Shown here in pieces: positions 43,301 through 53,909 of a stretch of 64,000 nucleotides of DNA; position 1 is the first letter of the stretch, and each line of letters starts with the position of its first letter. This stretch comes from Dromaius novaehollandiae (lineage: Eukaryota; Chordata; Aves; Casuariiformes; Dromaiidae): assembly GCF_036370855.1 (NCBI RefSeq), contig NC_088099.1, forward strand, positions 88,847,820 through 88,911,819, given 5' to 3'. Position numbers and translations under genes: made by a program. Under the pieces are notes generated by a model. That model worked only from the letters and a program-made list of their open reading frames with translations. It was not told the DNA's origin and made no database searches.

Positions 43301-45639
43301 CTGTTGAAGCCAATAGATGTCTATCTTAATAAATCCTTATTCTATGCAGCTTATGCTGTTCCATTTATTTGATATACTTATCCACGAAAATGAAACATTT
43401 AAAATTTTGTATTTAATTTTAACAATTAAAATAATTAAGTCTCCTGTTAGAGGAAAGATCATAATATTATGAAAACATTAGATCAGTTACAGAAAATAAG
43501 TAAAGTTCAAATTACTGAGGAGCCAAAACCCAATGATGATATCAGTAATTAAATCAGACATCAACTATCTTTCCCTTTTACCATTTGCTTGTAAGAAGGT
43601 CTTTCAAGAGAGTTGATTGTTATAATGGAAGACTGCACACAAAAAATTCCTAGCATTGAAAGTGTGATTAAGATGGAGTATATTTGAGGTTTGCTCATTT
43701 TTATTTAGAGTGTTATCAACAAGTATTTTTCCTATGAAACAACTACATTGATACTTCCATTTAAACATTTTTCCATGTAGAAAAAAAAGATACTTGAGAA
43801 AACACTTATCTTCTCTCAAAAAACAGTGAAATTGTTATGAACATCATTTGGGACCGGTCACATCTTATCGCTACTCCCTACAGAAGACAATTAATGTTCA
43901 GTTGCTCTGCTTGATTATTAGTCACCTGCAACCTGTTGCAAGGTTAAGCGCAGGAAAAAACGAAACAGTAACACTCTATTATAAGCCCCATTGTTTTCCC
44001 TCTCTTGAAGACCAGGGCTAAGAACACTTTCTTCTGAGTATTCTGAGTGTTGCATTTACATATTTATACATATGTCTGTATACACACACACAAACTATGC
44101 ACACACATTACACATTTCATTAGAATGTAATGTATATATAAAATATATGCAATATATACTTAATTTTATTTGTTAGCCAGCAATAGATTCATTTACTAAA
44201 GGCATGACATTATAAATAATTCACAAATTCTAAATACAGTATAATACATAAATTCATTAATGTAAACTATAAACAATTATCATTATTTCACTTAACTTAT
44301 ATTAACAAGGTTTCTTTAATCATAATTTTAACATAGTGATAGAGTGATTTATTCAACTGATTTTAAAAATATTAACTCTGGCTTTTGTAATTGGTATTGT
44401 GGTAAAAAAAATTACACACAGAATTCACCCATTTGGTTTCTTTATACAGCTCCTGTGACATGGCTTCAGATAGTCACCTGTGACCTCTAATCTATCTTGT
44501 AAGAGCCAAAAGAAGTGTATTCCATCTACAGTCCATTGTTAAAATCCATTTCCATGTTGGTTTTAATCATTTTACACAGTTAGAATATTATTCTCATTTG
44601 TTTCTAGCATTCACATTGCTATATAAAATTCAAATATTTCATCTTCATTAGTAATCCACACACTTGAAAGCTAGCATACTTGGATACACAAGGAAGAAAT
44701 GCTTGGGATAAGTAGGTTATATTTTGGACTATAGCTGTTCTTTGAGATCCAAGATGTTTCTAACATCTTAGGAAAAAAAAACAAAAACAAACCCTTTTTT
44801 TCATGGAAGTGGCATATGTATATCATGTTAACACCATATTGACTTTGCAACTTTGTACATGCCACCTCCCATACTTGAAACAGCCACCTTGCTTTAATGG
44901 CCAACTACGTTGCAGCTGATCCATCTTTAAAATTAATTTATTTTATTTAGCCTTAAAACCATCCACCAGCTTTGGCTATTTGTGCTCTCTCTTTAATCAT
45001 TTATTCACAACTTGCTAAGTCATTAAGCTTGTATAATTATAGCCACACCTTAATGGTACTAGTCCAGTGATTAATAATACAGATAGGGTGTAACAGAAGA
45101 GAGAATAATTAGGAGAAATGTAACAAATACATGCCTTCTGCTCTCCTTGCCTCTTCTGGGCTGTTTGGAAGAATTGCTACTTTAATATCCAATATATCAT
45201 ATGGATTTTTCTTCCAGATAGGTATAATAAATGGGTAGAATTAAGATATGAAAACTTGCAAAATAAATGCATTTTATTACCTTATGATTTCTCTGATACA
45301 CTGCTTATCAGATTTAAGTTAGTTTTGCCATTCTTATTATAATCAAAGACATTTCACTTTGTCAATGCTCTTAAAAACAGATGAGATAAAATCCATATTG
45401 AAATCTATACACAAGCAGCCTGATTTCAAAACATGTCAGCTAGTACTGGCTTCTATGGGAGATGTCAGGTACCAAGAAAGCTTGAACAAAAAAGTCAGAA
45501 TTTCAGGTCTTATCTTTGTCCCATCTTAAAAGGAAAAGTGGCAATCTCAAGTACTTATTTTTTTCTAGGTATAAAAGTTGAAAGAATTGCTTTAGAAACT
45601 TCATGAGATGAAGCAATTTGATTCTAATACATTTTTTGT
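40339..45639. other. AT-rich non-coding stretch
   Basis: No gene or element was recognised on either strand. Very AT-rich near 44.0-44.4 kb, with short CA and TATA microsatellite-like runs. A less AT-rich part at about 42.9-43.2 kb has no open frame of note and could be a conserved non-coding element, but this cannot be judged from one sequence. Confidence 0.5.
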
Positions 45640-46440
45640 ATCCTCCTATTCTCCTTGATAGAGGAACATTTAGGGAATGTTAAACGAACTAGATACACAC
45701 AAGGCCATGGGGCGTGATGGGATGCACCCAGAAGCGCTGAATAAAACTGGTTGCTGTCATTGCAAGGCTACTCTCAATGTTTGAAAAGTTGTGGTGACTG
45801 GGGCAGGTTTCTGAAGCCTGGAAGAAAGAAAATGCCACTCCAGTAATCAAAAAGCTCAATGCAGGAAACTACAGGCCAGTCAGCCTCAGTTTGATCCATA
45901 GGAAGATGGAACAACTAATCCTGGTGAAGATTTCCAAACACATGAAGGACAAAGTGACTGGGAGTAGTCAGCATGGATTTACAAAGGAGAAATCATGCTT
46001 AACCAAGCTGATAGCCTTCTACAATGCGATGACTGGATTGGCAGATGAGGGCAGAGTGGTGGATGTTTTTAGGCAGGCTTTTGACACTGTCTCCCGTAAA
46101 TAAGATCCTCATAGACAAGCTGATGAAGTGCAGGCTAGATAAAGGGGCAGTGAGGTGAACTGAAAACTGGCTGGACTGCTGGGCTCAGAGGGCCTACAGC
46201 ATCAAGTCCAGCCGGAGGCCAGGCACTACAGGAGTACCCCAAAGGTCAGTGCTGGGTTCAATACTGTTTAACATCTTCATTAACCTGGACAGTGGGACAG
46301 AGTGTGCCCTCATGGAGTTTGCAGATGATACAACATTGGGCAGAGTGGCTGGTACACCTGAGGGGCTGTGCTGCCATTCAGATGGACCTCGACAGCTGGA
46401 GAGATGGGCAGAGAGAAACATCATGAAGCTCAACTGAGGG
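45640..46440 (+). mobile_element. CR1 LINE fragment (RT region), cut off at GC-rich block
   Basis: A plus-strand CR1 fragment covering the middle of ORF2. It starts near the EEHLGN segment, continues through GRDGMHPEAL-like sequence, NYRPVSL (45.87 kb) and QHGFTKEKSCLTKLIAF (45.97 kb), and carries FADD at 46318-46329. It then runs through [13 protein letters not shown] to about 46436. There it stops abruptly: the expected next segment ([12 protein letters not shown]) is absent and GC-rich non-CR1 sequence begins. The copy has several frameshifts and a TGA stop at the breakpoint. It may be one half of a CR1 whose 3' tail now lies at 56.6 kb. Confidence 0.9.
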
Positions 46441-49122
46441 AAATCTTCCTGGTCTGCCCTCCCCTTGCTCTCGCTGCCCATTACACTCAGGCCATCCCAA
46501 TCCTTTCAGTGAGGCCACAGGCGGTGCCGGAGCATGGGGTCAACGCCTGCTGGTTTCCTTCTGTTGTTCCACGCTTCTTCTTTTCTCCTGCTGCTCCTGG
46601 CTTCTGACTTGGCTCCTCTGCTTTGGCACGGGTTTCTCCACGGGCTGCAGTCCCTTGGAGTCCCTCCTTGCAGGACCGTGCCTCCAGCCATGTCCCCAGC
46701 AATGTCCCCTTCTTCTTGCCTCCTCTGTCTCATTTCTCCAAACACACCTCATCACACTTCTCCTCCTGTGTTCCCTTTGGTGTCCTCTCCCATGTGTGCC
46801 CTCACGGGCACCCTTGCACGTCTCCTCCGGTATCTCCTGCCCCGAGCCGCTGTGGCCGTTTCTTGAATACATTTGAGCAGGGGCGCCATGCTCTCCCCTG
46901 GATGACCTCTCCCTGGCATGAGGGAGTTGCTACCAGCCGTTGTGGGGCCGGCTGGAACTGGCTGTGACCGGCCCGGGGCAGCTCATGGCCTCCCCACACA
47001 CAGGGCGCCCTGCAGCCCCCACCCGAAACCGGCTGTTCATGCCTGGCACGTTCGGCCCCTCACCTCTGTGAAACACACGTTTAAGAGCTGCTTGATTATA
47101 CATCAGTTATAAACGCTGCTTCCAGCATGATCGCAGCCACAGTGCCTGCATTATAAATGCTGCCCTTCCCCCCAGGCAGCAGGGACTGTCACTGCTCTCA
47201 GTAAAACTGCCCTCCCCTCGCCCCAGGGAGCGGATTAGCTGCGTTACCTCCACTGCAGGCTGAGCACCTCTTCCTCGCACACTGCACCCTGGCAAAAGGA
47301 GGGGCAGTTTCAACCACTTCCCCATATCGTTCTCCTCATCAGCTAGCTAACAAAGGAGGGAGAGGCTCAGGCATTGATCTGAGTGCCAGCCCAGAGCACA
47401 GCCGGCAGGGGCAGCACTTTGGGCAGCAGTTTCTGGGCTGTGCTCTGGCATCTGCTAGCTCCTGACACAGACATCCATGAGGACACCAGCCCGGGATGGC
47501 TTATCTCCAGCCTTCCAGCACCAGGGTTTTTGGAGCTCAGAGGGTGCCCAGGGGGAGCTCCAAGGCCATCTCCAGTCAGCTGCAGGCCTGGGTTGCTGCT
47601 GTGGGGCCTGTCCCTGTGCTGCTGTCTGGCACCGGTTGTGCCCCGGTGGTGTAACTGAGGTCTCCTGAGGTCATGCGGGGCCCCAGTGCTCCCAAGGGGT
47701 CACCTGCAGGGAGATCCTCCCCTCTGACCTCTGCTCCTTCCTTACTTTGGGCCACTTGAGCACCCAGCTGGGGGCTCACAGGGGAGCCCTGTGCCCATCC
47801 CAACTTTGTCATCTCCTCAGGGTTTCTCCCAGGTCCAGAGAGGCCCAAGTGGCGGGCCCGCGGCCACCCCCAGCAAATGCTTGTTGCTCAAGAGTCACCC
47901 AAGGCTGATCACAAGCTCTCTTTCCCCCTTCCCCCCTCTTTTAAACATGCCATCCCCACTCAGGTGCACTGAGCACTTGTCTGAGGTCAGGTCCGGCCTC
48001 AGCACTTGGCTCCAGCATCCCCTGAGATCAGAGCTGGACCTCATTTTCTGCGTAGGACTCCCCTGAGGTCAAGCCCTGGCTCAGCCCTCTCAGTTCAGGT
48101 CCCCGCCATCCCACAATGGTTCAGGACACAGATGTCCCCTCTGAGATCAGCCTTGGCCGACTTAGCTTGTGCCCATCCTCCAGGATCAACCCCAGGCTCT
48201 GTGTGTCCTGGGCGCCTCACGGGACCTGTGGCCTTTTCCATGACATCTTTGGCCTCAGACCATAAGCAGATGTCCAGGGCAGGCGGTGGCACAGGCACAG
48301 GCTTCTCCTTCATTTCTAGACTCTGTGGGGAAGTAAGAAGGGCATAGAGAGCAGGAAAGAGAAGCATGCCAGGGAAAAAGAGCAGTGTTTCACTGCCCAT
48401 ACATCTGGCCACTCTAAGATTTGCCTGAGAAATGAGAAAGCCAAAGCAGTTCTGCCATGGTGGGCAGGGACCTGGAGGGGGAACCTCCATGGTGAAGCAG
48501 CAGTATGGCAACGCAAGGGACTTGAATCTTTGGAGTCCTGATCACTTGTCTTTAGGGATACTTGAGGAGGCCATGGAAAACGCAAGGCTCCTTGCAGGGA
48601 AAGGGGGGTTGCCTGATGGATCAGGAAAGAGAAATAGAAGAACACCTTGTCTCTGTAGTGTTGCTGGGCTTGTTGTCCACATTCATGGTGAGGAAAGCAA
48701 GTGCCTGGTCTGTGGGGTCAGCCAGGGATCAGAAATGGGCCAGCATCCTCCTTGGCATGCTGCTGTTGTTCGCACTGCAGCTTTTGTCTTCTCTGGGAAA
48801 CAATGTGATTCTCTTCTTCCTTTTGGATTACGGGGGTATTTTTGTTTCCTCTTGGGATTCTCAAGAGATGTGAACTCAAGCCAGACTGCGGGGCTTGAAA
48901 GATACAGCCCCTTGTGGTTGGTTTATTGGTTTGCTTGTTTGGTTACAAGCAGTAGTGGCCATACAGATGAGTTAAAAAAAGAAAAAATAAGCAACCCTCC
49001 CACAAGAAAAAAAAAAAAACCAAACTGCCTCTCCCACTCCCATCCAGAAAGAGTTCTTCTCTTCTTCCTGTGGCCATTCATTTCCCCAACTGGACTCTGC
49101 ATTAATCCTGCCTTCCACATCT
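46441..49122. other. GC-rich unidentified segment (left part of 10-kb block)
   Basis: Sharply more GC-rich than the flanks. Long overlapping open frames occur on both strands, as chance predicts in GC-rich DNA, including 258 codons on plus at 48432-49208 and 138 codons on minus at 48095-48511. I recognise none. On the minus strand a good splice acceptor (pyrimidine tract then CAG) at about 48320 opens a frame reading SLEMKEKPVPVPPPALD, which may be a real or dead exon. Around 47.1-47.2 kb the minus strand has two TTTATAA-like boxes. The origin (microchromosome-derived DNA, a long repeat or a duplicated gene piece) is undetermined. Confidence 0.35.
47981..48103. repeat. Diverged 41-bp tandem repeat (3 units)
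   Basis: CTGAGRTCA starts at 47981, 48022 and 48063, exactly 41 bp apart. The following bases are partly shared (a TGG/CGG then CTC pattern about 12-18 bp downstream). A further CTGAGATCA lies at 48141 and a CTGAGGTCA at about 47665, off register. Each unit contains an AGGTCA or AGATCA element. The units are degenerate, so this is an old minisatellite or a repeated regulatory element. Confidence 0.55.
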
Positions 49123-50690
49123 CACAGAATCGTTGGGGTTGGGAGGGAGCTCTGGAGAGCATCTGGTCCAACTCCCCTGCTCAAGCAGGGTCAGCTAGAG
49201 CAGACTGAGCAGGACTATGCCCAGCTGGCTTCTGAATATGTCCAAGGATGGGGACGTCACCACCTCTATAAGCAACCTGCTCCAGTGTTGAACCCCCCAC
49301 ACAGGAAAGAAGTGTTTTCTTGTGCTCAAGTGGAATTTCCAGTGTTTCAGGTTGTGCCCAGTGCCTCTTGTCCTGTCCTTGGGCACCAGCAGGGTCTGGC
49401 ATCCTGACACCCTCCTATTTAGACACACTGAGAAGATCTCCCCTGAGCCTTCTCTTCTGCAGGGGGAACAGTCTCAGCTTTCTCAGCCTCTCCAGGTAAG
49501 ACACAGGCTTCAACCCCTTAATCATCTGTTCAGTGCTTCAGCGGACTTGCTCCAGTAAAGCCATGTCTCTCTTGTACTGGGGAGCCCAGCACTGGACACA
49601 ATCCTCCAGGTGGGGCCTCACCAGCACTGAGAAGAGGGGCAAGATCTCCTATCAGGTTGGTTAAGCACGACTTCCCATTCATAATCCTATGCTGAGTGGT
49701 GCCAATAACCTCCCGGTCTGTCATGTGTCTGGAAATAGTCTCCAGGATTAGTTGCTCCATTACCTTCCCAGGGCTCAAGGTGAGGCAGACCAGCCCATAA
49801 TTCCTTGCATCCTCCTTGCCCTTCCTGAAGATGAGAGGGGTGACAGTTGCTCTTCTCCAGTCCTCAGAACACTCTCCTGATCACCATGACCTTTCTCAAA
49901 CATAATCGAGAGTGGCTTTGCAATGACATTGGTCAGCTCCCACAGCACTTGTGGGTGCATCCCATCAGGGCCCAGGGACTCAAGTCTGTCCAGTTTGTTG
50001 AGGTGTTCCTTAACCTGATGCTCCTCCACCAAGGGTAAGTCTGCCTTGCTCCAGACTTCCCTGCTGCTCTGTGGCCCAGGAATGCTGAGGATTGATCTTA
50101 CCAGTAACATGGAGGCGAAGGTGGCATTCAGTACAGGAGCGGGACCACCTTTTCCCTATCCTTTCTTTTGCTGCAAATGTTCTTCTAGCAGCCTTTCTTG
50201 TTGCCCTTCACATCCCTTGCCAGTTTCAACTCCAAGTGGCTTTAGCTCTCCCAGCCACCTGCGTGCATGCTTGGGGAATGTGTCAGGGTCACTCTCCTGG
50301 TCACCTGTCCCTGCTGCCACCTCTTGTAATCTTCCTTGTTCTGTTTGAGCTGAGGCAGGAGCTCCTTGCTCATGCATGCAGGCCTCCTTGCTTGATTTCC
50401 TGTTTGTTGGGATGGTTCCTTCTTGAGCTTGGAGGAGATGATCCTTGGTTATCAGGCAGCTCTCCTGGACCCCTCTTCCCTCCAGGGAAGAGTATGCCAT
50501 GGGATTCTTCCAAGCAGATCCCTGAACAGGCTGAGGTCTGCTCTTCTGAAGGCCAGGCTTGTGATCCTGCTTTCTGCTTTGCTCCCTCCTCACACGATGC
50601 TCAACTCCACCATCTTGTGGGCGCTGCAGCCAAGGGTGGCCCTGACTGCTCTGGTGTAACTCACTGCAACGCCTGCCTGTCACAGGCGAG
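49123..50690 (-). mobile_element. CR1 LINE, minus strand, RT core deleted
   Basis: Read on the minus strand, the element starts near 50690 with the end of the endonuclease (LGCSAHKMVELSIV, like the CR1 LGCSDHEMVEF segment). It continues through LEGRGVQES, KDHLLQAQE and the EN-RT linker. RT sequence follows (LGPDGMHPQVLWEL; NYRPVSL-like region; KVMEQLILETISRHM; NGKSCLTNLI). At about 49652 it jumps from the NLI segment directly to the C-terminal LVRPHLEDC region, so the catalytic FADD part is deleted. It ends with the CR1 3' region and a decayed terminal repeat at 49123. It lies inside the GC-rich block and is inactive. Confidence 0.92.
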
Positions 50691-50940
50691 ATGGAGCTGC
50701 AGTTGCTGATGCTGCTCTCACTGTGCCCAGCTGCCCTGGGACCTTTTCTCACTGCCCATGTCAAAGGCGGAGCTGGAGTTGCAGACAAACATCACTCAGT
50801 TGGTTTCCTCACTGGGTATGGGTCTTTGCTCACCACCAACACTCCTGGCAGAGCTGGAGGTGTGGATCCCGATCCTCTTTGTCTGCATCCTGGCAGCGCA
50901 GGGATCTTCACTCACTGCCAGTGTCCTCAGTGGGGCTGGC
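50691..50940. repeat. Diverged approx. 80-bp tandem repeat (3 units)
   Basis: Three successive segments begin GGAGCTGCAG (50693), GGAGCTGGAG (50768) and AGAGCTGGAG (50850). Each ends with a TCTTyrCTCACTGCC or TTTGCTCACCACC motif. On the minus strand each unit carries a GGCAGTGAG/GGTGGTGAG element followed by AAGRYCC. The spacing is about 75-83 bp and divergence is high. It could be an old minisatellite or exon-scale duplication. Confidence 0.5.
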
Positions 50941-51759
50941 AGCGCAGCTCTTGTTCCGGTCTTCTCCTTCCTCATGGAGGTGTAAGCTTTTTTTCATGGC
51001 AGGGTCTTTTGCATCGCCACAAGACCCAGAGGTGCTCAAACTTTCCACCTCCAGGACACAGCTGGAGGCACAGCTTTCGCTCTTCTCCTCTGCATCCTCC
51101 CAGGGCAGGGAGCTGCAGTCCTCAGAACAGCTCTCACTGTCTGAACTGGCCCAGCTGCACGGGGAGCTTATCTGTCTGGCCATGTAAAAGCAAAGGGCGA
51201 CCATGTGGGTCACCAGTACAACCTGTGTTTTCTTGCCAGCCAGGCAGCTGCTGTCCTGTCCTATGGAGGCAGCAGACTGCAGGGTGGAGGTGCTGCCAGG
51301 GCCCAAGGGGGGATGCTCCACCTCTTGCCCTGAGGTGGGGGCATCCCTAGGCCTTCTTGCCAGGGCGGGTGACAGAGGTGGATTCAGGGTCCTGCCGGCC
51401 TCCTGGCACCTCTGTCTGCAGCAAAAGCAGCCCCGCACTGCCTTCCACCAGCTCTGAGCCTCAGCAGGGTGCTGCTTCTTCAGCTGCCTGCCCTTGTGGA
51501 CCATCTGTCACCCTGTGGGCTTGCATGAGGCCTCCCTGTCCCCTGGAGCTGCTCTCTCCGCTTTCCCTTCACAAGACAGGCCTTCTCCAGCGGCAGGCTG
51601 CATGCCATCTGCCCCTGGCCATGGGAACACCTTTGCTGTCCTCTTCCTCATCCATATCTTCCATCTCAGCTTCTTCATCCTGCAAGTGAGGGAAGCAGGC
51701 GTGGGTGTGAGCTCAGAACCACTTCTCCCAAAAAGCCTATCTCTGCACTCCCCAGCCAT
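50908..51759 (-). pseudogene. Possible degenerate coding exon(s), unidentified
   Basis: On the minus strand two open frames, 51759-51508 (83 codons) and 51504-50908 (198 codons), are in the same frame and are separated by a single TGA. The joined reading is Ser/Glu/Cys-rich, with acidic clusters such as SSDSESCSEDCSSLPWEDAE and a short hydrophobic part (QVVLVTHMVALCFYM). A splice-acceptor-like pyrimidine tract plus CAG at about 51680 precedes an acidic alternative frame (DEEAEMEDMDEEEDSKG). This suggests a decayed multi-exon gene piece, but GC-rich DNA gives long frames by chance and I recognise no family. Confidence 0.3.
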
Positions 51760-52705
51760 GCCCAGAGACCAGGACCTGCTCTACGCACATGCATCCACAC
51801 ATACGCACAGAACCGCACATGCCAGAGGAAGAAGCCACAGCTCCAAAAGAGCCCTCTCTGGCCACCCCCAGCCAGGCTCCTGCAGAGCCAGCCAGGCACT
51901 CACGCAAGTCATGGAACTGCCTGGGGATGCTCGGATGACTCTTGTGTCCTCCCCTCCTCCCCAGGTGCCACCTGCTGGGTGGCAGAGCTGCTCTGTCACA
52001 GTCCCTCTCTCCTGCACTGGCCGCAGGGACAGCGGGTCAGGGGATGATGCACGTGGGCTGTGAAAACAGAGGCAGCTCTCACTCACAGGGCAGAAGGGCT
52101 GTGGCTGCTGGTGCTGCATGGGGAAGGGTGCCTCCCCCAGCACCCAACACCTTCCCACAAAGACGCCTAGTCCTGGGCTTGGGGCGCCGTGAAGTGGGAC
52201 CAAGGGTGAGACGCAGGCCTGGCACACATGGGGGGATGCCCTTCAGGAGACTGCCCCCAACACTGAGGCAACAGGAGCTGAGAGGCACAGGGGGACTCTT
52301 GCCCAGCACTTCCCCGCCACCTCTTGCAGGGTCTTCCTGGTGGAGGCATGGTGCCCTGTGTTGCCAGAGGCATGGGAGGAGGGAGGCAGAAGAGGAGGGA
52401 GGAGCACAAGGGAGAGAAAAGGAGAAGGCAGGAAGCATGAAGAAGGCAAGAGGATTGAGGACAACTGTCCCTGCTTTCAGCATTTCTAGGGAGGGCAGGG
52501 GCAGATATGGCTTCTGCCAGCTTCCCCCAGGGCTTTCCCCACCCACAGTGCTTGGCAGCAGCCCAATGTGCTCCCAGCCCCAGGAAAGCTCTCATCTGTC
52601 CACTGAGGGATGCAGCTCCAAACTCCAGAGGCGAGAGCTCTGCAAAGGCTACTTCCATCACGCTCCCGCCCTTGGATTTCCACCATCTGCAAGCCCAGCA
52701 ACCAG
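51760..52705. other. GC-rich unidentified segment left of the provirus
   Basis: GC-rich DNA with long overlapping frames on both strands. The largest, a plus-strand frame of 278 codons at 51942-52778, runs on into the 5' LTR and is therefore not a natural gene. A minus-strand acceptor-like site (TTTTCACAG) lies at about 52060. No domain was recognised. The provirus integrated at the right edge of this segment. Confidence 0.3.
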
Positions 52706-52711
52706 GGAGAG
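52706..52711. repeat. Target-site duplication (left), GGAGAG
   Basis: The six bases just before the 5' LTR match the six just after the 3' LTR (56277-56282). A 6-bp duplication is typical of alpha- and betaretroviral integrases and shows that the two LTRs belong to one integration event. Confidence 0.93.
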
Positions 52712-52949
52712 TGTAGGGGCAGACAGCGAGGGATTGGACAAGACAGAGTTAAGGAGCCAAAAGGCTTGGGAGGAATAAATAGCAGTATGTAGATAAGGTA
52801 GTAGCCCCATGGAATGAGAAGGAGTGATGATGGGAACATGACCTTCGAGAAAGTACCGATCCAGGCTAGAGCTTATATAAAGGGCTTGCTTGCTTGAATA
52901 AAGTTGATTCTGATCCAGCACATCGGAGTCTGTGAATCAGACCGCCACA
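52712..52949 (+). promoter_or_regulatory. 5' LTR (238 bp)
   Basis: Starts TGTAGG and ends CCACA. A TATATAA box lies at 52874-52880 and an AATAAA polyadenylation signal at 52897-52902, only about 17 bp downstream. U3 is therefore about 190 bp, and R plus U5 are very short. Compared with the 3' LTR it differs at five positions, all transitions. The LTR supplied promoter and polyadenylation functions for a transcript running through gag, the VAP segment and the rest of the element. Confidence 0.95.
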
Positions 52950-52951
52950 AA

Positions 52952-52969
52952 TGGCGCCTGAACAGGGAC
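52952..52969 (+). promoter_or_regulatory. Primer binding site, tRNA-Lys type
   Basis: TGGCGCCTGAACAGGGAC, two bases after the LTR end. It matches the binding site used with tRNA-Lys3 (TGGCGCCCGAACAGGGAC) at 17 of 18 positions; the C-to-T change is at position 8. A Lys primer is common in betaretroviruses and lentiviruses and differs from the Trp primer of the avian leukosis group. Confidence 0.93.
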
Positions 52970-53117
52970 TTGAGGACTGACTTCGTCCAGGGCTGTAGAG
53001 GCAGCGGTTAGCTGAACCGGTGGCAGAGCCTGGCTGAACAGAGAGCTGCTGAAAGGAAGCAGAAGGGGAGCCGCTGAAAGGAAGCGGCGTTGTGTGCAAC
53101 AGGGTACCTAGCGCTGG
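52970..53117 (+). other. Retroviral leader (parent virus)
   Basis: About 150 bp between PBS and the first gag codon, GC-rich and purine-rich, with a duplicated GCTGAAAGGAAGC motif near 53.05 and 53.07 kb. In related viruses this region carries packaging signals. No structure can be proven by eye. Confidence 0.6.
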
Positions 53118-53909
53118 ATGGAGGTAAGCAGCCAGGAATGCGTGGGAGTCGTGGGAAACGGAATCTCCCTGCAGGATAGGTCCGTGCTAAATGTAATGCA
53201 AAAGACTTCGAAACAGCACGGCACAGAGATGCCCCCCCAAGATCTCAAAATGCTATTAGTGTGGGCACGCTCGAACTGTCCCGAGGTGAATTCCAGTACG
53301 ATTTATAGCCTTGGTACGTGGGGCTCAATTGAAGTTAAACTCTCGGACGCGGCAACAAGAAGCGGTAAGACGGCAGCAGGACTTTTAGCCCCATGGCGTA
53401 TCTTGCTTGAGACCCTGAAAGAGCATAACAAAAAGAAAACACAGGGACCGGCGGCACCCGCAGCCCCCACAGCACCTCCATCAAGCGACACGGTGGTGGG
53501 GGCGGTGGGTGGACGGGACTCCCCAGGAAACGACCCAGACAATCCATTTGACCCAGGGCCGATCGATCCGGAACAGGAGCCGGACCTCTATCCGCCCCTT
53601 AATGCGCCTTGCTGTGTCCATCTTACGGCCCCTTTGGAACCACCGCCCCCTCAAGAGACGGGGCTGCCCGTGAGTGCGGACTGCTCACAACCCCCCCCAC
53701 TGACCCGGCCTTCTGGGAAGGATCCATTGCCCCAGGGCCGCTCGGCGGGGCGTGACTACACCGGCCGGGTACACCCACCACCTTCCTTCTTCCTTCCCTC
53801 CTTTCCTTCCTGCCTTCCTTCCCCTCCCGCCCGGCCCTTCCTCTCTCCACCTGGTGCCACCTCCGCCCAATGCCACTACTGCCGAGCAGCAGGAGGAGGA
53901 ACGTGGTGA
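53118..53909 (+). pseudogene. Truncated gag (matrix region) running out of frame into captured sequence
   Basis: The frame of 263 codons starts MEVSSQECV. Residues about 40-95 (LLVWARSNCP ... AGLLAPWRILLETL) look like a betaretroviral matrix helical domain. A Pro/Ala-rich linker follows, with DLYPPLN at about residue 155, a YPxL-type late-domain motif. There is no Gly after the first Met, so no myristoylation signal is present as read. From about 53770 (residue 218 on) the frame runs through the pyrimidine-rich 5' leader of the VAP insert and ends at a TGA overlapping the VAP start region. Capsid, nucleocapsid and protease are absent. Gag and VAP frames do not match, so no Gag-VAP fusion protein is predicted. 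Confidence 0.75.
53122..53127 (+). promoter_or_regulatory. Candidate 5' splice donor at gag start
   Basis: ATGGAG/GTAAGC places a strong donor two codons into gag (GT at 53124). Use of this site would put only the first two gag codons onto spliced messages, comparable in principle to avian leukosis viruses, whose donor also lies a few codons into gag. Confidence 0.5.

Noticed and set aside
48432..49208. Plus-strand frame of 258 codons as a gene
   Set aside because: It ends inside the minus-strand CR1, has no recognisable domain and overlaps long frames on the other strand.
51942..52778. Plus-strand frame of 278 codons as a gene
   Set aside because: It runs from unidentified GC-rich DNA into the 5' LTR, so it crosses an integration boundary. 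Its composition fits a chance frame in GC-rich DNA.
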